Shown here in pieces: positions 8,688-16,488 of a DNA stretch of 64,000 nt. The position numbers and the translations under genes are program-made. The notes under the pieces were generated by a model, which saw only the letters and a list, made by a program, of their open reading frames with translations, ran no database searches and was not told the origin of the DNA. The DNA comes from Bacillota bacterium (GTDB lineage Bacteria; Bacillota; Clostridia; Christensenellales; SZUA-584): the NCBI GenBank assembly GCA_023436115.1, contig JAEZKQ010000008.1, positions 95,772 through 159,771 on the forward strand. Direction: 5' to 3'. Positions within the stretch are counted from its first letter, which is position 1; the number at the start of each line of letters is the position of its first letter.

Positions 8688-9860
8688 GTGGTAAAAAAGG
8701 TCTATCTTGATTATGCGGCCACAACGTTTTTAAGGCAGGAAGCACTGGATGCTATGCTGCCCTACATGGGCGGCATTTACGGCAACCCGTCCAGCATGCA
8801 CACGTTCGGTTTTGAAACACGGCGCGCGCTGGAAGGTGCCAGAGCCACGATTGCCGGTGTTCTAAAAACGCGGCCTGAAGAGATATATTTAACATCCGGC
8901 GGCACAGAGTCGGACAATTTGGCAATAAAGAGCGTCGCTTTAGCGAATAGCCAAAAAGGCAGGCACATCATCACATCTCAGATCGAGCATCCGGCAGTGC
9001 GCAATACATGCAAAGCGCTGGAAAAGGAAGGCTTTGAGGTGACGTATCTGCCCGTAGACCAAGACGGTTTGGTGGATATGGACGAGCTGGAAAAAGCGCT
9101 GAGGAGCGACACCATACTGGTCAGCATCATGGCCGCCAACAATGAAATCGGCACTATACAGCCCATCGCCGAGATAGGGAAGCTGATAAAAGCGAACTCA
9201 AAAGCTTATTTCCATGTTGATGCGGTACAGGCTGTTGGCGTGCTGGATATGTCGCTGGATGCGCTGCCCGAGGTCGATATGCTGTCGTTTTCGGCGCACA
9301 AGTTCTACGGTCCGGCGGGTATCGGCGGTCTGTTCGTCCGCAAGGGCACGCGCTTTAGCCCTGTCATATTCGGCGGCGCGCAGGAAAAGGGAAAGCGCGC
9401 GGGCACCGAGAACGTGGCGGGTGCTGTGGGCATGGCGGAGGCACTGAAGCTTTCGGCTCAGGAACGCGAGCAGGAAGCGGCACGGCTGACCGAGCTGCGG
9501 GACTACTTGATCGACCGCGTGATGAGTGAAATTGAAGATACGCGGCTTAACGGACACCGGACGAAACGGCTGCCCGGAAACGCGAACTTCAGCTTTGATT
9601 ACATAGAGGGAGAATCGCTCGTGATGCGTATGAATGCGCTGGGTATCGCGGCCTCAACAGGCTCCGCGTGCTCGTCCGCCTCGCTGGAACCGTCACATGT
9701 GCTGTTGGCCATCGGCTTAAAGCACGAAACAGCGCACGGCTCATACCGCATCACAATGGGCAAAACGACAACAAAAGAGGATATTGATGAAACGGTGGAG
9801 GCGCTCAAAAGCGTGGTGAAAGACCTGCGCGCCATGTCGCCTTTGTGCCAGAAAGGATAA
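8688..9860 (+). CDS. nifS: Cysteine desulfurase
   Basis: The 390-residue PLP enzyme converts L-cysteine to L-alanine and passes persulfide sulfur to the scaffold protein encoded next. VYLDYAATTF near the start, HVDAVQAVG, the PLP-lysine motif SFSAHKFYGP and the short active-site Cys loop STGSACSSASLEPSHVL mark the NifS/IscS class I type. I choose the GTG at 8688, which follows GGAGGTGG by six bases. A TTG at 8673 would lie inside that ribosome-binding site. It is the first gene of nifS-iscU-rrf2-metA. Confidence 0.93.
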   Translation: MVKKVYLDYAATTFLRQEALDAMLPYMGGIYGNPSSMHTFGFETRRALEGARATIAGVLKTRPEEIYLTSGGTESDNLAIKSVALANSQKGRHIITSQIEHPAVRNTCKALEKEGFEVTYLPVDQDGLVDMDELEKALRSDTILVSIMAANNEIGTIQPIAEIGKLIKANSKAYFHVDAVQAVGVLDMSLDALPEVDMLSFSAHKFYGPAGIGGLFVRKGTRFSPVIFGGAQEKGKRAGTENVAGAVGMAEALKLSAQEREQEAARLTELRDYLIDRVMSEIEDTRLNGHRTKRLPGNANFSFDYIEGESLVMRMNALGIAASTGSACSSASLEPSHVLLAIGLKHETAHGSYRITMGKTTTKEDIDETVEALKSVVKDLRAMSPLCQKG

Positions 9861-9864
9861 ATAC

Positions 9865-10245
9865 ATGTATAGCGAAAAAGTGATAGAACATTTCTCAAAC
9901 CCGCATAACGTGGGCGAACTGGAGGGCGCGAATGCCGTCGGCGAGGTGGGCAATGCCCGTTGCGGCGATATCATGCGCATGTACTTAAAAATAGAGGACG
10001 GCGTGATCAAGGACGCCACGTTTAAGACTTTCGGCTGCTGCGCGGCAATCGCTTCCAGCAGTGTCACGACAGACCTCATCAAAGGCATGACTGTGGACGA
10101 GGCTCTTAAATTTAAGAACGCGACCGTGGTAGACGCGCTGGACGGTCTGCCGCCCGCAAAGATACACTGCTCGGTGCTTGCGGAAGAGGCCATCAAAAAG
10201 GCCATTGAAAATTACAGAGAGCAGCAGCTGGAGAAAGCGCAGTGA
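9865..10245 (+). CDS. iscU: Fe-S cluster scaffold protein, NifU/IscU-like
   Basis: The 126-residue protein is an IscU-type scaffold on which Fe-S clusters are built with sulfur from NifS. The three conserved cysteines lie in NARCGD (with the usual Asp two residues after the Cys), TFGCCAAIASSS and IHCSVLAEEA. No C-terminal NifU ferredoxin or Nfu domain is present. The gene starts 4 bp after nifS ends, and its stop overlaps the start of the next Rrf2 gene. The nifS-iscU pair without an iscA or hsc block is the arrangement common in clostridia. Confidence 0.93.
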   Translation: MYSEKVIEHFSNPHNVGELEGANAVGEVGNARCGDIMRMYLKIEDGVIKDATFKTFGCCAAIASSSVTTDLIKGMTVDEALKFKNATVVDALDGLPPAKIHCSVLAEEAIKKAIENYREQQLEKAQ

Positions 10246-10679
10246 AACTGTCCACAAAGGGCCGGTACGGCCTGAGAGCCATGGCCGATCTCGCGCTGAA
10301 TTCCGACGGCGGCCCTGTCGCGCTGAGCAGCATTGCACAGCGGCAGAATCTGTCCGACGGTTATCTGGAAAGCATGTTCGGCGCGCTCCGGCGCGCCGGG
10401 CTTGTCCGCAGTGTCAAAGGCGCGGGCGGCGGTTATATGCTCTCAAAGCCCGCGGCTGATATCAGCGTAGGCGATGTACTGCAAGTGCTCGAGGGAGATC
10501 TGTCCATTGTGGATGAGGATGAGAAGGATAACGATATAGCCAGCTTGCGCTATTATATTCGTAAAAATGTTTGGGACACCGTGTCCGGCAGGATTCGCGG
10601 TGTTGTAAGCACGCTGTCGCTGGAGGAACTGGTGAGCAGCAAGTGCGACGAAAAGGAAGGAGAGGCCTATGCCGATTAA
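10242..10679 (+). CDS. Rrf2 family transcriptional regulator (nifS-operon)
   Basis: The 145-residue protein has the Rrf2 winged-helix start MKLSTKGRYGLRAMADLAL and the wing VKGAGGGYMLSKP. Unlike the Rrf2 protein encoded at 8060-8503 it has no cysteine triad, only one Cys near the C-terminus, so it should not bind an Fe-S cluster in the IscR manner. It looks closer to the CymR type, which senses through a partner enzyme. The GTG start at 10242 overlaps the iscU TGA. It lies between Fe-S assembly and methionine synthesis genes, and is therefore a likely local sulfur regulator. Confidence 0.88.
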   Translation: MKLSTKGRYGLRAMADLALNSDGGPVALSSIAQRQNLSDGYLESMFGALRRAGLVRSVKGAGGGYMLSKPAADISVGDVLQVLEGDLSIVDEDEKDNDIASLRYYIRKNVWDTVSGRIRGVVSTLSLEELVSSKCDEKEGEAYAD

Positions 10680-11580
10680 AATACCGGAAAGCTTGCCCGC
10701 GTATGGGGTACTAAGCAAGGAAAACATATTTGTTATGACCGATGAGCGCGCCATGCACCAGGATATACGCCCGCTGCGTATTGTGATACTTAATATCATG
10801 CCGGATAAAATATTGGCTGAAACGCAGCTGCTGCGGCTGATCGGCAATACGCCGCTTCAGGTCGATCCGGTACTGATCAAAACAGCAACATATAAGTCGA
10901 CTTACACTTCGCAGGAGCATCTGGATACGTTTTATAAAACGTTTGACGAGATCAAGCATCACAAGTATGACGGCCTGATCATCACAGGCGCACCTGTGGA
11001 GAAGATGGAATTCGAAGAGGTGAATTACTGGGAAGAGCTCACGGCGATTATGGAATGGAGCAAGACGAACGTGTTTTCTACGCTGCATATCTGCTGGGGC
11101 GCACAGGCGGGGCTTTATTATCATTATAATATACCCAAATACGCGCTGAGTGAAAAGAAGTTCGGCGTGTTTCTGCACACGTTTAACAACGACGAAAAGA
11201 CCAAGCTGCTGCGCGGTTTTGATGATACCTTTTATGTACCGCATTCGCGTTATACCGAGGTGCGCCATGTGGACATTGCCAAAGACAAACGCCTGAAAAT
11301 ACTCTCCGAATCCACAGAATCGGGTATCTATATTGTGAGCGCTATGAACGGCAAACAGGTGTTTGTGATGGGGCATCCCGAATATGACAGGCTGGCGCTG
11401 GCGAGGGAATACAATCGTGACATTAATAAGGGGCTGGATATCGCGCTGCCCAAGAACTACTTCCCGAATGATGACCCCAAGCAGCAGCCCGAAGTCACAT
11501 GGCGCAGCCACGCGCATCTGCTTTTCGCTAACTGGCTCAACTACTACGTCTATCAGGAAACACCTTATGTGCTGGAATAA
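10669..11580 (+). CDS. metA: Homoserine O-acetyltransferase (MetA type)
   Basis: The 303-residue MetA-family enzyme acylates homoserine for methionine synthesis. The catalytic Cys142 sits in HICWGAQAGLYYHY, and the His and Glu of the triad are in GHPEYD. Residue 111 is Glu in GAPVEKMEF. In characterised family members, Glu at this position selects acetyl-CoA and Gly selects succinyl-CoA, so the product is probably O-acetylhomoserine. Its start overlaps the rrf2 stop by 11 bp. It ends the nifS-iscU-rrf2-metA operon and is followed by a terminator, linking sulfur mobilisation to methionine supply. Confidence 0.92.
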   Translation: MPIKIPESLPAYGVLSKENIFVMTDERAMHQDIRPLRIVILNIMPDKILAETQLLRLIGNTPLQVDPVLIKTATYKSTYTSQEHLDTFYKTFDEIKHHKYDGLIITGAPVEKMEFEEVNYWEELTAIMEWSKTNVFSTLHICWGAQAGLYYHYNIPKYALSEKKFGVFLHTFNNDEKTKLLRGFDDTFYVPHSRYTEVRHVDIAKDKRLKILSESTESGIYIVSAMNGKQVFVMGHPEYDRLALAREYNRDINKGLDIALPKNYFPNDDPKQQPEVTWRSHAHLLFANWLNYYVYQETPYVLE

Positions 11581-11597
11581 ACCTGTCAGATGAAATG

Positions 11598-11634
11598 AAG
11601 CCGCTCCCCGATTTGGCATAGGGAACGGCTTTTT
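11598..11634 (+). terminator. Rho-independent terminator of the nifS-metA operon
   Basis: AAGCCGCTCCC (11598-11608) pairs with GGGAACGGCTT (11621-11631) with one mismatch, followed by T residues. Confidence 0.75.
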
Positions 11635-11660
11635 GTTATATAGAGATATAAGGAATCAGT

Positions 11661-11708
11661 CTCTACCTTAGTCAGCTAACGCTGACAGCTCCGTTTAGAG
11701 GGAGCCTT
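11661..11708. repeat. Dispersed clostridial palindromic repeat, copy A
   Basis: GTCAGC-TAAC-GCTGAC at 11671-11686 is followed by TAGAGGGAGCCTT. The whole 48-bp unit aligns without gaps to 38521-38568. Elements of this type (a GTCAGC/GCTGAC hairpin followed by AGAGGGAGCC) are common between genes of intestinal clostridia. Part of the cognate other half, near CCTCTGGAG, is seen at about 11735-11743. Confidence 0.6.
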
Positions 11709-11758
11709 ATTAAAAGCAACAACAGCGGCTGCCTCCTCTGGAGAAACCAAACCGACGT

Positions 11759-12508
11759 TTACTCCAGCACGAAAACGCACGACACCGTAAACGGTTCAAA
11801 ATCGCTGTCGTAAGCCGTCAGAGAGAGCCTGTAAGTACCCGCTTGAATATTCGGATACCATTCGCTCATAAGCAGCGTCATGGGAGTGACAGACTGATCT
11901 ACCGGGTCGGGCGTACCGCAAAATAGACCTTCACATTTTACGTGTACCCAGCCGTTTTCGGTGGCTTGTTCCAGCTTCGGAGCGAATGTTACGGCAATCT
12001 CGCCGCCTGTTTGGTTATAAAGCTCCACCACGATCTCTTCGGTAACCGCATAGCTTTGCTGCCCGGCAGACAGCCAAATATCGCGCTCAGTCAGCGGCTT
12101 TTCTAAGGTGCTTTTATATGTATAGCGTCCTTCGCCGAATGAAACGGTATCACCCGAAAAAAACACTTTGAATTCACTGCCGTCAAAACAGTGGATCACA
12201 TAGTTGCTCCAGTCGCCGGGTGCCTCTGTCTCCATGTCAGACGGTGCCGTCAGTTCTATTTGGTCAAGCCAGTCCAGGATTATGGTTATTTCGCTTTCAT
12301 CGCAGTAGGATGCCGTGGTCATATCGGGTGGGAGATAGTCGATATATGAGACGCTTTGGGCAGACGGCATTTCCAGTTCAGGGATAGAGATGGGCAAAGG
12401 CGCAGTCTCGGTTACAGGAGAGGCCGAGGTCGAAGGCTGGGCGGTATTATGAGCGCAACCCGCCAATAAAAGCAGCAAAGCCGATATGTACAAGAATATC
12501 TTTTTCAT
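11759..12508 (-). CDS. Lipoprotein with C-terminal bacterial Ig-like domain
   Basis: The 249-residue protein starts at the ATG at 12508, preceded by AAGGAC. A hydrophobic signal segment runs to LLLLLAGC, with the lipidated Cys at about residue 18, followed by a Ser/Thr/Pro-rich linker. The last 100 residues resemble the clostridial Ig-like domain often found in lipoproteins (Big_14-like). They contain VVELYNQTGGEIAVTF, then a turn, then SEWYPNIQAGTYRLSLTAYD. The middle region has no recognised domain. It is convergent with metA, and its function is unknown beyond being a surface protein. Confidence 0.75.
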   Translation of the reverse strand: MKKIFLYISALLLLLAGCAHNTAQPSTSASPVTETAPLPISIPELEMPSAQSVSYIDYLPPDMTTASYCDESEITIILDWLDQIELTAPSDMETEAPGDWSNYVIHCFDGSEFKVFFSGDTVSFGEGRYTYKSTLEKPLTERDIWLSAGQQSYAVTEEIVVELYNQTGGEIAVTFAPKLEQATENGWVHVKCEGLFCGTPDPVDQSVTPMTLLMSEWYPNIQAGTYRLSLTAYDSDFEPFTVSCVFVLE

Positions 12509-12728
12509 ATATTTTCGTCCTTTCGTACTTTTGACGGCAAAACTATGCAATAGGTTCCCTTGGGCTATTATAAACGATTAATTCGATATTCGTATTGAAT
12601 TAACTATAGTTACAATTATTAACTTTATTTTATACTAAAAATAATTCTACATTGTTTATGTCTAAAGTAAAAGAGGTAACACCACGATATAAGTTAAGAT
12701 AAAGTTTTAAATTTTAAGAGGAGATACC

Positions 12729-14447
12729 ATGAAAGAAATCATCACGACGGATCTCGCAAAATGCGAGGGATGCAACCGTTGTATTCGCGTATGTCCCATT
12801 CATGAAGCCAATGTCGCTTATCTGGAAAAAGGCCAAATCAAAGTCAAAATCGATCCGAGTAAATGTATCGCTTGCGGCGCTTGTCTCAATGTATGCCAGC
12901 ATGAAGCGAGAGAGCTTTGTGATGATACCGAACGCTTCTTTTCCGATCTTGAACGCGGCGTCAAAATATCACTGATCGTAGCACCTGCTTTCAGATCGAA
13001 TTTTGACGACTGGGCATCCATACTGGCGTGGCTGAAATCCCAAGGGGTATCAGCTGTGATCGATGTGTCCCTGGGTGCGGATATCTGCACATGGGCCCAT
13101 ATTCGCTATATTGAGAAAAGCGCGCCGCAATCGCTGATAACGCAGCCGTGTCCGGCCATCGTGGGATATGTTGAAAAGTACCGTCCGGAGCTGATTGATA
13201 AGCTGTCGCCCGTCCATAGCCCGATGCTTTGTACGGCTGTTTTTATGAAAAAGTATCTGCGAATACCGGATAGTATCGCCGCGCTTTCTCCGTGCGCCGC
13301 CAAGAGAAATGAGTTTGATGAAACTGGTCTTGTGGGCTACAACGTGACCTTTAAGAAGCTTGCGGCATACATACGGGAAAGGGGTATTCGTATTCCAAAA
13401 GCTGACTTTACCTTCGATCATATGGATGCATCGCTGGGACGTATTTATGCGATGCCCGGCGGTCTTAAAGAAAATGTGGAGTTTTATCTTGGCAAAGCAT
13501 TGCGTGTGGATAAATCAGAAGGGCAAAGCAACGTTTATCGGCATATTGACGCGTTTGCGCAGGAAACCGAAGAAAATCTGCCCCCGTTGTTTGATGTGCT
13601 GAACTGCCCGGAGGGCTGCAATGTGGGAACGGGATGCGTCCATGAAAACTCCATGTTCCATATCAACAGAATCATGGACGAGCAGAGAGCCGAGGCCATG
13701 CAGACATACGAAAAGACAGATCACGCGGCCATGACGGAGCTTTTTTCGCTGTTCGACAGCAGGCTGACTATAGCGGATTTTATGAGGAAGTATGTACCGC
13801 ATTCTGTGCAAGCTATCGAATATACGCAGGACGATATTGAGAACGCGTTTATGATACTGGGCAAATCCACCGACGAACAAAGAAACCACAACTGCTACGC
13901 TTGCGGCTGTGAGACGTGTTATGATATGGCAGTGCGTATTGCCAAGGGTATCAACATACCCGATAATTGCATGGAAAAAACGCGGCATGAGATCCAGCGT
14001 GAGCATGAAGCGTTCATCCATGAGAGGGGAAACAGTGTTGAAAATTTAAGCCGCATCTCTGCGGAAGTCGAGGATATCAAAAAGCTGTTTGAAGATGTAT
14101 TACGTGATGTCGGGGATGTGGAGAACGCCATTGAGCAGTACACAAAGATGGCAAAGCTTGTTAACGATATGGCCTTGCAGACGCAGATTCTTTCTCTGAA
14201 CGCCGCAGTGGAGGCAGCGCGTGCGGGCGCATCCGGTAAAGGCTTTGGCGTGGTGGCGCAAGCGATACGTGAGCTGGCGGCAAAATCACAGCAGTCCGTC
14301 AGCGAGGTCGCGGATACCACGCTTTATGCAAAAAAGACGATCGAATCGATCACGAAGGCCAGCGGCAATGTCGATCAGTCCATCATCAAGGTTGCTGACT
14401 ATATTGAAAAGATATCATTATCCATGGGCAGCTTGAAAGAAAAATAG
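12729..14447 (+). CDS. Soluble [FeFe]-hydrogenase-like sensor fused to an MCP signalling domain
   Basis: The 572-residue protein has four parts. Two [4Fe-4S] ferredoxin motifs use Cys 12/15/18/22 and 46/49/52/56. A hydrogenase large-subunit domain at about 75-370 has H-cluster-type cysteines in QPCPA (141), SPCAAK (189) and NCPEGCNVGTGC (293, 297). A further Fe-S motif, C-x2-C-x4-C-x16-C, lies at 389-414. A methyl-accepting signalling domain at about 430-572 has the tip GASGKGFGVVAQAIRELA. There is no membrane segment. The architecture fits sensory [FeFe] hydrogenases, which report H2 or redox state instead of turning it over quickly. No hyd maturation or chemotaxis genes lie nearby. An AAGAGGAG site precedes the ATG. 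Confidence 0.85.
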   Translation: MKEIITTDLAKCEGCNRCIRVCPIHEANVAYLEKGQIKVKIDPSKCIACGACLNVCQHEARELCDDTERFFSDLERGVKISLIVAPAFRSNFDDWASILAWLKSQGVSAVIDVSLGADICTWAHIRYIEKSAPQSLITQPCPAIVGYVEKYRPELIDKLSPVHSPMLCTAVFMKKYLRIPDSIAALSPCAAKRNEFDETGLVGYNVTFKKLAAYIRERGIRIPKADFTFDHMDASLGRIYAMPGGLKENVEFYLGKALRVDKSEGQSNVYRHIDAFAQETEENLPPLFDVLNCPEGCNVGTGCVHENSMFHINRIMDEQRAEAMQTYEKTDHAAMTELFSLFDSRLTIADFMRKYVPHSVQAIEYTQDDIENAFMILGKSTDEQRNHNCYACGCETCYDMAVRIAKGINIPDNCMEKTRHEIQREHEAFIHERGNSVENLSRISAEVEDIKKLFEDVLRDVGDVENAIEQYTKMAKLVNDMALQTQILSLNAAVEAARAGASGKGFGVVAQAIRELAAKSQQSVSEVADTTLYAKKTIESITKASGNVDQSIIKVADYIEKISLSMGSLKEK

Positions 14448-14626
14448 AGGCAGGGTTTTTCTTTGTGCCAACATTAAGCTTAAATAAACGGGGTCGATAG
14501 TGTTCCTGTATCGGCCTCGTTCCCAATTAGAAGCAAAACCAGCCGCATGATAGATAACAGGGATAAGAATAAAAAGATATGGCCGCTTTAAATGATTCTC
14601 ATGCTTGCTTAATACAAAAACAAATG

Positions 14627-14647
14627 CGTTTTCACCGTTTGAAAACG
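14627..14647 (-). terminator. Inverted repeat, probable terminator of the GNAT gene
   Basis: CGTTTTCA (14627-14634) and TGAAAACG (14640-14647) form a perfect eight-pair stem just after the minus-strand GNAT stop codon. The downstream T run on that strand is interrupted, so efficiency is uncertain. Confidence 0.5.
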
Positions 14648-14663
14648 AAAGTGACCCTAAGGC

Positions 14664-15104
14664 TTAATCCAGCCACTGAATGAATCCGGTTTTGTCATGT
14701 CTGTTGTATCCGGACTGCTCATAGAAACGAAGCGTGCTATCCAGTTTCGAGCCTGTCATGAGCATGATTTTATAGCAGCCGTTCTTCATAGCGATCTGTT
14801 TGGCAAAATTCAGCACGGCAGAGGCATATCCTTGTTTTCTATAATTTTCGTCTGTGATGACGTTTTCTATGATGGCGTAAGGGCGTTGGCTGTGTGTCAG
14901 ATTGGGGACGACGACGAGCACGCATGTGGATACGATTTTACCGTCCAAAACGCCCGCAACGATATGCTGGTTCGGGTCGTTCATGATCTGTTTCCATATG
15001 GCTTGAATGCGGCTGTCGATTTTGGGCATCTGCGAGTAATGATATTGTGTATACAGCGAAAGCAGGCCGGAAAGGTCGTTATGATCGGCTTCTCTAATTT
15101 GCAT
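14664..15104 (-). CDS. GNAT family N-acetyltransferase
   Basis: The 146-residue protein has the GNAT fold. MQIREADHNDLSGLLSLY forms strand 1 and helix 1. IIENVITDENYRKQGYASAVLNFA is motif A, with the acetyl-CoA pyrophosphate loop in the form Arg-x-x-Gly-Tyr-Ala. FYEQSGYNR is the C-terminal motif. It transfers an acetyl group from acetyl-CoA to an amine, but the substrate cannot be read from the sequence. AGAGGG precedes the ATG. It is convergent with the hydrogenase-like gene and divergent from the broken flavodoxin gene. Confidence 0.88.
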   Translation of the reverse strand: MQIREADHNDLSGLLSLYTQYHYSQMPKIDSRIQAIWKQIMNDPNQHIVAGVLDGKIVSTCVLVVVPNLTHSQRPYAIIENVITDENYRKQGYASAVLNFAKQIAMKNGCYKIMLMTGSKLDSTLRFYEQSGYNRHDKTGFIQWLD

Positions 15105-15238
15105 AGCGGAACCCTCTAAATACTTACAAATATGCTCTTATTATAGCATACTGCATTAGATATCCAAAGCTTCGTTGATATTCGAAACGGCGTACGATAT
15201 ACTTAAACACAGCATATTTGGCAAGGAGGAAAGCAACG

Positions 15239-15894
15239 TTGAAAATCATTGCTGTGAATGCCAGCCCTCGTAAGAATTTTAACACAAGCATTCTGCTGCA
15301 AAAGGCGCTGGAAGGGGCGCAGTCTGCGGGTGCGCAAACGGAGTTGGTGCATCTTTGCGAGCTCTCTTTCCGTGGCTGCGTCAGTTGCTTTGCCTGCAAA
15401 AGAGGCGGCGGTGAGCACGCCGGAAATTGTGCGCTGCGGGACGATCTAACGGATTTGCTCCAGCGTATTACTACGCAGTGTGACGTGCTGCTGCTGGGCT
15501 CGCCCATTTATTTAGGCGATGTCACCAGCGCGATGCGCGCGTTTTTAGAACGCCTGATTTACCCCAGTGTGTCTTACAGCGAAGAGACGCGCTCGTACTT
15601 TCCGGGCAGAATCGCGTCAGGCTTTATCTACACAATGGGGCTTCCTTTTCAGGCGGCGCAGCGGGGGGCTACAGTTATCTCTATGAGTCCAACCAAAGAT
15701 ATTTAAATTTGCTCGGTGCACCGTCTGTTTATATGACCGTGACGGACACATACCAGTTCGATGACTATTCAAAGTACAACGCGTCAAATATTGACGCCGC
15801 GCATAAAGCCGATGTAAGAGCAAATCAGTTTCCGGCTGACTGTGTGAAAGCATTTGATATGGGTCGAACGCTCGCGGGCGGCATTAAGAATTAG
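15239..15894 (+). pseudogene. Flavodoxin-like NAD(P)H-dependent oxidoreductase, frameshifted
   Basis: A TTG start at 15239, nine bases after AAGGAGG, opens a protein beginning MKIIAVNASPRKNFNTS. It has the Cys-rich segment CVSCFACKRGG and the flavin loop GSPIYLGDVTSAM, which are typical of the FMN reductase/flavodoxin_2 family. The frame breaks in a run of six G at 15663-15668 and reaches a stop at 15706. The homologous C-terminus continues in the -1 frame as YSYLYESNQRYLNLLGAPSV to 15894, ending LAGGIKN. A single-base deletion in the G run explains it. It may be true decay, a variable homopolymer or an assembly error. Confidence 0.8.
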
Positions 15895-16262
15895 GCCGCT
15901 TTTCGAATATAACTGTATCGTTCCGGCACCAGATTGATCGTTGGGACGGGTTATAAAGCCGAATTTCTCATGAGAAAGGCTCCTTGCCCTTGGCCGCCAT
16001 CAAGTTTTACACTGGCTGTTTTGAGGTGTGAGTCGATATAGGGCACCGCTTTTCCCATCATGGCGCGGCTGATGCTTTGAGAACGATGGCATAGACGACC
16101 TGCGTAAAATATCCGCCGTCAGATACAATGCGCGTCATACCCACGGCATAGCCATCCTCCATTGCGGTGACAACGAACATAGAGCTCTCTTTTTTTCAGC
16201 AGCTTGCGTTTCGTCAACGGCAGGTCAGCCCGCTGCCTGCTGCAGTCGATCGCAATCATAAA
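15895..16262 (-). pseudogene. Degraded GNAT acetyltransferase remnant
   Basis: The minus strand holds pieces of one GNAT protein in different frames. SSMFVVTAMEDGYAVGMTRIV with SDGGYF lies near 16190-16120. SRAMMGKAVPYIDSHLK follows, then MAAKGKEPF, and finally HEKFGFITRPNDQSGAG near 15960. At least three frameshifts and several stops separate them, and the N-terminus is barely recognisable. This accounts for most of the apparently empty 593 bp between the flavodoxin gene and uvsE. Its end abuts the broken flavodoxin gene, so this short region carries two adjacent decayed genes. Confidence 0.75.
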
Positions 16263-16488
16263 CCGAAATATTACGAACATATCATAACAAAATAAAACAT
16301 ATCTTCCGCAAACCGATCATAGTATGTTAAGTTCACCACGAATTAAAAGAGTGGTATAAAAAATTGGGAAATATTATGATAAAGGTTAACTTGGCTCAGA
16401 AATCAGCAGAATAGCAAAGTAGCTGTCGTTTGACTCTATGATGGGAAATACCAACAAAACATAACAATACGCAAAATAAGGTAACAAA

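Noticed and set aside
10711..11619. 302-codon minus-strand frame opposite metA
   Set aside because: MetA on the plus strand is certain, with catalytic Cys142 and full-length family similarity. The antisense frame shows no motif.
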